NCBI RefSeq assembly: GCF_002343915.1
Contig: NZ_NETK01000001.1
Location: forward strand, 10,254,001-10,318,000
Source: Nannocystis exedens
GTDB taxonomy: Bacteria > Myxococcota_A > Polyangia > Nannocystales > Nannocystaceae
Length of the DNA stretch: 64,000 bases
Direction of reading: 5' to 3'
In this document: positions 56,777 to 64,000 of the stretch, one piece after another
How the letters are laid out: each line of letters starts with the position of its first letter
Numbering within the stretch: position 1 is the first letter of the stretch
The notes under the pieces: model-generated
The model's input: the letters and a program-made list of their open reading frames with translations, nothing else
What the model was told of the DNA's origin: nothing
Database searches by the model: none
Made by a program: the position numbers and the translations under genes

Positions 56777-57115
56777 TCACTCGCCGAGGCCGAGGCGGCG
56801 GCGGACGCGAGCGGCGAGGTCGCGGGCGCGGCCGGCGGGGCCCAGGGCGCGCGGCGGCGGGGCGGCGGGCAGGCTGTCCGGTTGGACCTGGCGCTTGCGA
56901 CCTGTCCGAAAGGACGTGGTCGCAAGGGCAGGTGCCTGCATGAGCAGCTTGACCAGGGCGGTGACCAGCTCGACGGGGCTGTCGGCGCGGACCTCGAGGC
57001 CGACCTTGCCGGAGGGATCCTCGGCGGCGCCGCGCGCGACCGTGCGCGTGCCGTCGGAGCGGACCTCGATGACGATCCGGCTGACGATCGGGAGATCCTC
57101 GTCGGCGCTGCTCAT
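56777..57115 (-). CDS. hypothetical small protein
   Basis: A 112-residue protein, not recognised. Residues 1-65 look folded (LPIVSRIVIEVRSDGTRTV, GKVGLEVRADSPVELVTALV), with alternating strands and one helix. The rest is a linker encoded by a palindrome copy at 56899-56938 and a basic tail, ARVRRRLGLGE. ATG 57115 is preferred over 57157 because the preceding residues are Arg-rich. There are no membrane helices. It lies 97 bases downstream of the oxygenase gene, on the same strand. Confidence 0.55.
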   Translation of the reverse strand: MSSADEDLPIVSRIVIEVRSDGTRTVARGAAEDPSGKVGLEVRADSPVELVTALVKLLMQAPALATTSFRTGRKRQVQPDSLPAAPPPRALGPAGRARDLAARVRRRLGLGE

Positions 57116-57212
57116 GGCGGGGAAGCTAGCACGCCGAGGCTGCGTGCGCCGCCGCACCGGCGCGTGCAGCGAACGGTCGGTATCGTGACGTCGAGACGGA
57201 CGCCGCGAAAGA

Positions 57213-57800
57213 CTACGCGGACGGTCGCTCGCGGGGTGCGCGAGGTCCCTTGTAGAGGATGTCGCTGCGCACCGCGTACTTGCGCCCGGTCGCGACGGCG
57301 CGGGCCTCGTGCAGGAGCCGGTGTTGAAACAACACGCCGAGGCCGGTGCGCGGGATGACGGTCTGCTCGAGATGCAAGAAGTGGGTCTCGCCGCCGGTGA
57401 AGTCTTCGTTGAGGTAGATCATGAAGGTGAGCAGGCTGCGCTCGTCGTCGGCGCGGACGCAGGCGCCGTCGAAGTGCGGGGCGTAGCGCTCGCCGGGGTC
57501 GTAGCGGTAGCAGCGGAGGCGTTCGCTGACGCCGAGGACGGTCATGGCGCCGATCCGCGGCGGCACCGCGGGCCGGGCGCGCTCGAAGAGCAGGGCGGCG
57601 AGGTCGGGGTCGTCGATCGTGACGCGCTTGTTGTTGCGGAGCTCGGGTCGCAGCACCGGGGCCCGCAACATGGTGACCGGGGCGCGCACCGGGCCGAGCG
57701 ACTCGATGCGATCGATCAGCGCGGCGCACTCGCTGGCCGTGAGCACGTCGTCGACGGTCCATACCGGCGGGTGTGACAGGTCCAGCGATCGGTGGTACAC
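57213..57800 (-). CDS. 2-oxoglutarate/Fe(II) oxygenase, prolyl-4-hydroxylase type
   Basis: A 195-residue dioxygenase. The iron ligands are His109 and Asp111 (YAPHFDGA) and His164 (HRLLHEA); the 2-oxoglutarate Arg/Lys region is KYAVRSDILY. MIYLNEDFTGGETHFL is characteristic of prolyl-4-hydroxylase alpha-subunit-like enzymes. The substrate is unknown. GTG 57800 begins just before the domain; 40 bases separate it from the divergent redoxin start, so the two promoters must overlap. Confidence 0.85.
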   Translation of the reverse strand: MYHRSLDLSHPPVWTVDDVLTASECAALIDRIESLGPVRAPVTMLRAPVLRPELRNNKRVTIDDPDLAALLFERARPAVPPRIGAMTVLGVSERLRCYRYDPGERYAPHFDGACVRADDERSLLTFMIYLNEDFTGGETHFLHLEQTVIPRTGLGVLFQHRLLHEARAVATGRKYAVRSDILYKGPRAPRERPSA

Positions 57801-57839
57801 CGGCCCAGGATACGCAAAAGCGCCACCCAGGAGCCTGCC

Positions 57840-58553
57840 GTGACCCCGCGAACCTTGCTCGCCCTCGCCCTCGCTCTGACCGCCTGTGACGGCGCCAAGC
57901 CGCCCGCGCCCTCCGGAACGCCGAACAAGACGCCCCCCGCCGACGGCGAGGCGAAGGCGGCCACACCGACACCGGCGCCGCCGGCGAATCCTCTCGCCGA
58001 GCCGGCCGCGGTGGCGGCGATCGGCAAGCCCGCGCCCGACTTCACGCTGCCCACGGCCGACGGCAAGACGGTCAAGCTGTCCGACCTGCGCGGCAAGACG
58101 GTGGTGCTCGAGTGGTTCAACCCGGAGTGCCCGTTCGTGAAGGCGGCGCACGACGCCGGCCCGCTCAAGGATCTGGCGGCGAAGACGACGGCGGCGTCGC
58201 CGACGGTGACCTGGCTGGCGATCAACTCCGGCGCGCCGGGCAAGCAGGGCCACGGCGCGGAGGCCAATCAGGCGGCGGCCAAGAACTGGTCGATGACCCA
58301 CCCGATCCTGCTCGACGAGACAGGCGCGGTCGGCCACGCGTACGGGGCCACCAACACGCCGCACATGTTCATCGTCGACGCCCAGGGCGCGCTCGTCTAC
58401 CGCGGCGGCCTCGACAACGCGCCGATGAACGAGCCCGAGGGCGGCACCCGCGTGGCGCTGTTCGAGGACGCGCTGGCGGCCGTGCTGGCCGGCAAGCCGG
58501 TCGAGCAGGCCGACACGCGGGCGTGGGGCTGCACGGTCAAGTACGCGAAGTGA
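57840..58553 (+). CDS. thioredoxin-fold redoxin lipoprotein
   Basis: A 237-residue lipoprotein; signal peptide MTPRTLLALALALTAC (Cys16), Ala/Pro linker to about residue 60, then an AhpC/TSA-like domain (IGKPAPDFTLPTADGKTVKL, VVLEWFNPECPFVKAAHD, NTPHMFIVDAQGALVYRGG). There is one Cys in the NPECPFVK active site, without a CxxC pair, as in the thiol peroxidase-like exported redoxins often encoded in myxobacteria. It may reduce peroxides or methionine sulfoxide partners at the envelope; the substrate is unknown. GTG 57840 was chosen for the signal peptide. A palindrome cluster follows. Confidence 0.85.
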   Translation: MTPRTLLALALALTACDGAKPPAPSGTPNKTPPADGEAKAATPTPAPPANPLAEPAAVAAIGKPAPDFTLPTADGKTVKLSDLRGKTVVLEWFNPECPFVKAAHDAGPLKDLAAKTTAASPTVTWLAINSGAPGKQGHGAEANQAAAKNWSMTHPILLDETGAVGHAYGATNTPHMFIVDAQGALVYRGGLDNAPMNEPEGGTRVALFEDALAAVLAGKPVEQADTRAWGCTVKYAK

Positions 58554-58622
58554 CGGCTCGGGCCGGGCGAGGCGCCCGGCCCTCGGCGAGGGCCTGCGTG
58601 CGTCGCGTGCGGGCCCTCGGCT

Positions 58623-58730
58623 GTTCTTGCGGACAGGTCGCTGCAGGCCGCCGTCCCGCGGGACAGGCCCTCGGGGGCATGTCCTGAAGCGCCTGCCCGC
58701 GGGGACATGCTCGAAAGTACATACAAGAAC
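58623..58730. repeat. multi-hairpin block flanked by GTTCTTG/CAAGAAC
   Basis: The block is bracketed by GTTCTTG (58623-58629) and CAAGAAC (58724-58730). Inside are GGACAGGTC, CCGTCCCGCGGGACAGG, GGGGCATGTCCTG and GGGGACATGC units. The outer arms would close a branched RNA or cruciform. It lies between the convergent redoxin and MopE-like genes. Confidence 0.65.
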
Positions 58731-58776
58731 GGCGCGGGCCCGGAGGGCGCCGCGCCGCCAGGGGCCGCGGGGCGGT

Positions 58777-59520
<744 letters not shown>

Positions 59521-59562
59521 GGCCGGGACTATACACCGCCTGTTATCATCCGCCGCATCAAA

Positions 59563-60036
59563 GTGTCCCTGCTGGGCAAAGTCTACCTCCTGGTCAGCCT
59601 CATCCTGCTCGCGCTGGGCCTCGTATGGACGATCGTCACGCTGGGAGCGAACACCGGATGGGTCGAGGTGGTGCTCTACCTGCCGGCCGCCGATCTTTCA
59701 CCGTCGCTCGTCCGCCGCCGCTTCGAGGTCCACTCGGCGGCGCTGATGGCCGGCTGGGTCGCCACCGCGGCGCTCCTGGCCGTGGCGGCCATCCGGGCGC
59801 CGTTTCGCATCCGTGCTGCGGCGATCGCGCAGCGGCGTACCCGCGAGCTCGAGCGCGAGGTGCTTGAGCTCCGCACCTTGCCCCTGCGACAGGAGGACGA
59901 GGACGAACTGCTGGCCCGCGAGGCCCATCTCAGCGACACGCGCCGGCCGGTGATGCTGGGCGCGTCGGCCCAGAGCATGGCGGCGACGCGGTCGTGGTCG
60001 GGCTCGCCGGCGAGGCGCGAAGGAGACGTCGGGTGA
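59563..60036 (+). CDS. lapA: LapA-domain (DUF1049-like) membrane protein
   Basis: A 157-residue protein with two membrane helices (LLGKVYLLVSLILLALGLVW; AALMAGWVATAALLAVAAIR) and a coiled-coil cytoplasmic tail rich in Arg/Glu, as in the LPS-assembly LapA family but with a longer tail. GTG 59563 is the only reasonable start after the upstream stop-rich segment. Its stop overlaps the next start (GTGA), and the next gene encodes a LapB-like TPR protein, the same pairing as lapA-lapB in enterobacteria. Name by domain and neighbour. Confidence 0.65.
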   Translation: MSLLGKVYLLVSLILLALGLVWTIVTLGANTGWVEVVLYLPAADLSPSLVRRRFEVHSAALMAGWVATAALLAVAAIRAPFRIRAAAIAQRRTRELEREVLELRTLPLRQEDEDELLAREAHLSDTRRPVMLGASAQSMAATRSWSGSPARREGDVG

Positions 60037-61223
60037 GCGAGCTGCTGGCGATCGTCGCCGCCGCGCTCGCAGGCGGCGGAGTCGGGGCTGCCCTGGCGTG
60101 GTGGCGGCTGGCGCCGCGACGCGAGGCGATCGAGCGCCTGGCCCGCCGCGGCCACGTGATCCACGAGCTCGCCGAGGGCGACGTCGAGAACGTGGCCGAA
60201 GAGCTCGAGCGGATCGCCGAGGCCGAGCCCAACGACGCCACCGTGTTCCTCGCCCTGGCCGCGCTCGATCGCCGCCGCGGCCGGGTCGAGCGGGCCAAGG
60301 CGCTGCACCGCACGGTCCTGGCGTCGGCCGAGCTGGCGCCCGAGCTGCGGGTCGCCGGCCTGGTCGGGCTCGGGCGCGATCTGCTGGCTCAGGGCAACGA
60401 GCAGGCGGCCGTCGGGGCGCTGACGCGGGCGATCAGCCTGGCGCCCCGCTCGGTGGCGACGCTCGAGTCGCTGGCCCAGGCGCTCGAGCAAGCGGGGGCC
60501 TGGGAGCGCGCGGCGGCGGCGTGGGAGCGCCACGAAAAGCTGGCCCCGGCCCGCCGACGCAGGCAATCGCGGATCGGTCGCGGGCACGCGGTCGCCGGCC
60601 AGGCGCTCGCGGCCCTCCACGAGGGCGATCCCTTCAAGGCGCGCAAGCTGGTCGAGCGCGCGCTCGAGCTGGCGCCCGACAGCGGCCACGTGTGGACCGC
60701 GCGGGCTCGCGTCGCGGCGGCCGCAGGGGCCCGCGAGGAGGCGCTCGAGGCCTGGCAGCGCGCCTGGGAGCTGGCGCCCGCGGGCGCGCAGGCGCTGACG
60801 GGCGAGGCGTGGTCGTGGGCGATCGAGGAGGGCGCCCAGGAGGAGCTGCTCGAGCGCATGCAGGCGAGCTTGCGCACGGCGACCGCCAGCAGCCTGGTGG
60901 TGGCGCTGGCCGAGCGGGTGGCCCGGCGCGACCCGGACCAGGCGGCCCTGGCGCTCGCCCGGGTCGCGTCTCGCTCCCCCGCGGCGGCGCTCGGACTGAT
61001 ACGCTTGCGCCTCGCTCAGGGGCCGCGTGACGCGACCCTCGACGCCTCGGTCCGCGACGCCGCGATGAAAGACACCACGCCCCCCACGCTCGTGTGCCGG
61101 CAGTGCGCCGCGCCGATGGCCAGGTTCGGCTTCCGCTGCAGCTGCGGGGCCTGGGACAGCGCCGTCGCGGTCGAAGACCTGGGGCCGCGCCGCGGCCACG
61201 ACCCCAGCAGGAGCCGCGCATGA
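60033..61223 (+). CDS. lapB: LapB-like TPR protein with C-terminal zinc ribbon
   Basis: A 396-residue protein with an N-terminal membrane helix (LLAIVAAALAGGGVGAALAW), about six to eight TPR-like helix pairs (AEPNDATVFLALAALDRRRG, ALTRAISLAPRSVATLESLA and similar) and a C-terminal rubredoxin-like Cys pattern CRQCAAP...FRCSCGAW (about 360-380). This combination defines LapB/YciM, which in E. coli recruits FtsH to degrade LpxC and so limits LPS synthesis. GTG 60033 has AAGGAG 9 bases upstream. It overlaps both neighbours by 4 bases. Confidence 0.8.
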   Translation: MSELLAIVAAALAGGGVGAALAWWRLAPRREAIERLARRGHVIHELAEGDVENVAEELERIAEAEPNDATVFLALAALDRRRGRVERAKALHRTVLASAELAPELRVAGLVGLGRDLLAQGNEQAAVGALTRAISLAPRSVATLESLAQALEQAGAWERAAAAWERHEKLAPARRRRQSRIGRGHAVAGQALAALHEGDPFKARKLVERALELAPDSGHVWTARARVAAAAGAREEALEAWQRAWELAPAGAQALTGEAWSWAIEEGAQEELLERMQASLRTATASSLVVALAERVARRDPDQAALALARVASRSPAAALGLIRLRLAQGPRDATLDASVRDAAMKDTTPPTLVCRQCAAPMARFGFRCSCGAWDSAVAVEDLGPRRGHDPSRSRA

Positions 61224-62617
61224 CCGAACCAGTCCCGTCGCGCCGGCGCGAGCTGCTCGCGTCGATCGGCCAGTTCCTCCGGCTGTGGGGCTTCCTGCTG
61301 TTCCCGGTGCTGCTGGCCATCATCTTCCGCGAGGTGATGGTCCCGTTCGTGTTCGCGTTCGCCCTGGCGTACCTGATGGCGCCGGTGATCAACCGGATGC
61401 AGGTCCGGATCGGACGTGTCCTTTCGGTCATCCTCGTCTACCTGTCGCTGTTCGGGCTGATGACGGCGTTCCTGACGCTGTTCCTGCCGGCGCTGGTGGC
61501 GGACTTCTCGCGCCTGCGCGACACGGCGCCGGCGGCGATCGAGTACCTCGACCAGAACGTGCTGCCGCAGGCGTCGCGGTGGGTCGACGGCTCGCTCGGC
61601 ACGCTCCACCAGCTCGACGAGGCGGCGCTGGCGACCGCGGCCCAGGAGCCGCCGAAGCCGTCGGAGCTGCTGGCGAAGCCGAACAAGGACGGCTCCTGGT
61701 CGATCAGCCTCGAGGGCGCGCGCCTCCACGTCTCCGAGGCCGGCGACGGCCGCTACACGATCGCGGCCCCGAGCTCGACCGAAGAGAAGAAGCTGACCGA
61801 CACGCTGCGCAAGCTGGTGATGACGAAGGGCAGCGAGTACACCGGCCAGATCGCCGGGTTCCTCCGCAGCCTCGTCAGCGGCGTCACGGCGTTCCTGACC
61901 AACTTCACGATCACGCTGATGCTCGCGGCCTTCATCCTCGTCAACCCGCAGCGGGTGATGGGGTTCGTGCGGGCGATGGTGCCGATCCAGTACCGCCGCA
62001 CCTACGACGAGATCATGGGGCTGCTCGACGTCGGCCTCGCCGGGGTCATCCGCGGCCAGCTGCTGATCTGCCTGGTCAACGGCGTGCTGACCTACATCGG
62101 CCTCGTCATCTTCGACATCAAGTACAGCTTCCTGCTGGCGGTGGTGGCGGCGGCGTTCAGCCTGGTGCCGATCTTCGGCACCATCATCTCGTCGATCCCG
62201 ATCCTGCTGGTCGCGCTGGTGTCGAACGAGAACGGGGTCGCGTTCGGGCCGCCGCTGCTGATGCTGGCGTGGATCGCCGGCATCCACCTGCTCGAGGCCA
62301 ACGTGTTCAACCCGAAGATCATCGGCGACGCGGCGCACATGCACCCGGTCGTCGTGATCTTCGCGCTGCTGGCCGGTGAGCACGTGTACGGGCTAACCGG
62401 GGCGCTGCTGGCGGCGCCGGTGGCGAGCATGCTGCAGACCCTGTTCCTGTTCGCGTTCCGCCGCTCGCGCTACCACCACGGGCCGAGCACGTCGGGCGAC
62501 GTGGTGCCCGCGATGCAGTCGGTGACGACGTCGGTCGAGGCGTCGCGGGTGGCGGCCGACTCGGGCAGCTTCGTCGCGGCCGAGAGCGACGCGTCGGACC
62601 GCTTCACCGGGCCGTGA
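61220..62617 (+). CDS. AI-2E family transporter / PerM-like permease
   Basis: A 465-residue integral membrane protein with the AI-2E family profile: two N-terminal helices (FLLFPVLLAIIFREVMVPFV), a long soluble segment between helices 3 and 4 (about 80-210), and the conserved C-terminal helices with GLLDVGLAGVIRGQLLICLV, LVPIFGTIISSIPILLVAL and ANVFNPKIIGDAAHMHPVVV. Substrates of this family are mostly unproven. ATG 61220 overlaps the lapB stop and has AGGAG 6 bases before it. A Ser/Ala-rich tail of 40 residues follows the last helix. Confidence 0.9.
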   Translation: MTEPVPSRRRELLASIGQFLRLWGFLLFPVLLAIIFREVMVPFVFAFALAYLMAPVINRMQVRIGRVLSVILVYLSLFGLMTAFLTLFLPALVADFSRLRDTAPAAIEYLDQNVLPQASRWVDGSLGTLHQLDEAALATAAQEPPKPSELLAKPNKDGSWSISLEGARLHVSEAGDGRYTIAAPSSTEEKKLTDTLRKLVMTKGSEYTGQIAGFLRSLVSGVTAFLTNFTITLMLAAFILVNPQRVMGFVRAMVPIQYRRTYDEIMGLLDVGLAGVIRGQLLICLVNGVLTYIGLVIFDIKYSFLLAVVAAAFSLVPIFGTIISSIPILLVALVSNENGVAFGPPLLMLAWIAGIHLLEANVFNPKIIGDAAHMHPVVVIFALLAGEHVYGLTGALLAAPVASMLQTLFLFAFRRSRYHHGPSTSGDVVPAMQSVTTSVEASRVAADSGSFVAAESDASDRFTGP

Positions 62618-64000
62618 TGGAGGGCGCCGTGGGCGGTGCGGAGCGCGACCTCGCCTTCGGCCTCCCGCCTCGGTTCGTCGCGGTCGCGCGGCTCGGCGAG
62701 GGCGCCGAGGGCGGGACGTGGACGGCGCTCGACGCCGACGCGGGCGGCCGGCGCGTCGCCCTCAAGCGGGTGCCGCCGGAGCGCGTCGGACAGGTCCGGC
62801 AGGCCTTCCGCGTGCTGCGGCGCGTCAGCTCGCCGCACCTGCCGGCCGCGCTCGAGCTGCTCCATGAGACAGGCGGCGGCGCGTGGCTGGTGACCGGGTG
62901 GATCGACGGGGCGCCGCTGCAGGCCGGCCCGGTCGCGCCGGCCGAGGCGCTGGCCGAGGCGATCGCGGTGGCGCACGCGCTGCGGGCGATCCACGAGGCC
63001 GGCACCCATCACGGCGACGTCAGCCCCGGCAACGTGCTGGCCGGCGAGGGTGGGGTGGTGCTCACCGACTTCGGCCATGTTGGCTGCCTCGGCTGCGGGA
63101 CGCCCGGCTTCCTCGCGCCCGAGGCGCTGGCGGGCGGCGGCGGGCCGGCGGCGGACGTGTTCGCGCTCGGCTGCCTGCTGTGCTTCCGCCTGTTCGGGGC
63201 CCCGCCCTGGGCCCGACCGGAGGGGCTGGTCGACGCGCTGCGCCGCGGCGAGCGGGCGGTCGACGCCAGGCTGGCGGAGCTGGCGGCGGGCGCGGCGGTG
63301 CCGGAGGAATTGCTGGCCTTGCTGCGCCGGCTGCTGGCGCTCGACGGGGCGCGCCGCCTGGCCGACCTGCGGCTGGTGCAGGCGCGGCTGCAGGCGCTGC
63401 TCGCGACCTGTCGCCAGGGACATGGCCCCGAGGGCATGTCCTCGGAGGCGGGCCCGACCTGGTGGCTGCCGGCGCGCTGGCCGTACGCGGGCACGCCGCT
63501 GGCGCCGGCGCTGGCGATGCTGCTGCCGGGGCCGCGGGCCCGGCTGGTCGCGGTGGCGGGGCCGCCGGGCGCGGGGCGCGGGCGCGTGGTCGAGGAGCTG
63601 GTCGGCACGCTGCAGGCCCAGGCCGAGGGGCCGCCGGCGCGGCTGTGCCCGGCGGAGCGCCTGGGCGCGGCGCTGCAGGTCCCGGCCGCGGGGTGGATCG
63701 AGGCCTGGATCGCGGGGGCCGAGGAGGCGGTGTTCGGGCTGCCCGAGGCGCCGCCGTGGCCGGGTGATCTGGCCGAAGAGACCGGTGACGAAGAACATGT
63801 TGCAAGGCGCAGGGCGGCGGTGCTGGCGGCGGCGGCGGCGATGGCCACGACGACGCTAATCGTGCCGGTGTCGCCGGCGCTCGGGGCGGCGCTGGCCCGC
63901 GCGGGGGCGGAGGCCGCGGGCCGCGGCGAGCCGCCGATCGCGGTGCTCGAGCTGCGGCCGTGGACCGAGGCAGAGCTGCTGCAGGCGCTGCAGCCGGTGC
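62617..64000 (+). CDS. Ser/Thr protein kinase with downstream P-loop domain (3' end cut)
   Basis: An open frame of 461 codons that runs off the right edge; the ATG shares one base with the previous stop (TGATG). The kinase domain (about 15-250) has the glycine loop LGEGAEGGTW, Lys in RVALKRV, the catalytic loop HHGDVSPGNVL (Asp present, His-Gly for the usual His-Arg), TDFGHVG, and the LAPEAL/ADVFALGCLL segments. After a linker (about 263-278) encoded by a palindrome copy (63407-63443) comes a P-loop, VAVAGPPGAGRGRVVEEL (about 312-325), with Arg where Lys is usual. This suggests an ATPase or NTPase sensor module such as that of PknK-like kinases. The C-terminal part is outside the window. Confidence 0.85.
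   Translation, partial: MEGAVGGAERDLAFGLPPRFVAVARLGEGAEGGTWTALDADAGGRRVALKRVPPERVGQVRQAFRVLRRVSSPHLPAALELLHETGGGAWLVTGWIDGAPLQAGPVAPAEALAEAIAVAHALRAIHEAGTHHGDVSPGNVLAGEGGVVLTDFGHVGCLGCGTPGFLAPEALAGGGGPAADVFALGCLLCFRLFGAPPWARPEGLVDALRRGERAVDARLAELAAGAAVPEELLALLRRLLALDGARRLADLRLVQARLQALLATCRQGHGPEGMSSEAGPTWWLPARWPYAGTPLAPALAMLLPGPRARLVAVAGPPGAGRGRVVEELVGTLQAQAEGPPARLCPAERLGAALQVPAAGWIEAWIAGAEEAVFGLPEAPPWPGDLAEETGDEEHVARRRAAVLAAAAAMATTTLIVPVSPALGAALARAGAEAAGRGEPPIAVLELRPWTEAELLQALQPV

Overview
The window is a 64 kb piece of a very G+C-rich chromosome (about 70% or more by eye). Many secreted lipoproteins have a lipobox Cys followed by a Thr/Ser/Glu/Asp-rich linker. There are Cys-rich and MopE-like (DDDCDG) lipoproteins, a serpin, and many genes whose starts overlap the previous stop (GTGA/ATGA). 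Together these point to a predatory deltaproteobacterium, most likely a Nannocystis-like myxobacterium; this is inferred from style, not from a marker gene. I see no transposase, integrase, phage gene, CRISPR array, rRNA or polyketide/non-ribosomal cluster.

Layout: 1-10.3 kb has the end of an alpha/beta hydrolase, a serpin lipoprotein, and a leftward group (5'-nucleotidase lipoprotein, two OB-fold-like lipoproteins, an outer-membrane beta-barrel) that looks like nucleotide or phosphate scavenging, then a MAPEG protein and a Cys-rich lipoprotein. 10.7-20.4 kb is alpha-glucan metabolism (malQ, glgX, glgB and a lipoprotein esterase with a CBM48-like N-terminus). 20.5-26.8 kb has an interrupted lipoprotein gene, a CoA-linked semialdehyde dehydrogenase, an aconitase-family protein with swapped domain order, a secreted methyltransferase-like lipoprotein and thioredoxin. 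26.9-30.8 kb is heme/cytochrome biogenesis (ccsA-like gene, hemA, hemC). 31.4-34.2 kb is thiamine thiazole and coupling (thiS, thiG, thiE) with a signal peptidase homologue that lacks both catalytic residues. 34.4-45.3 kb has a Crp/Fnr regulator, alanine racemase, a DUF6263-like lipoprotein, an L,D-transpeptidase, a radical SAM protein, a frameshifted TPR gene, an N-formylglutamate amidohydrolase-like enzyme and an M61 peptidase. 45.5-45.8 kb holds two tRNAs and two intrinsic terminators. 46-58.6 kb has gamma-glutamyltransferase, a metallophosphoesterase, a membrane Fe-S oxidoreductase with BolA, purM, accD-folC, an AlkA-type glycosylase, a 2OG-Fe(II) oxygenase and a redoxin lipoprotein. 58.7-64 kb has a MopE-like gene with an internal stop, then a tightly overlapping rightward operon lapA-lapB-AI-2E transporter-Ser/Thr kinase that runs off the edge.

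The most striking unexplained structure is a dispersed family of short palindromes built on TGTCC-N4-GGACA and CATGTCC/GGACATG arms. Clusters of them lie immediately 3' of genes at about a dozen sites, including most convergent gene pairs. I found none between divergent starts. Further copies are embedded in frame inside genes (for example hemC and the kinase linker). Three genes look broken (frameshift near 41,625; in-frame TAA at 20,725; TGA at a probable Trp codon at 59,242), so either pseudogene formation or local assembly errors should be considered.
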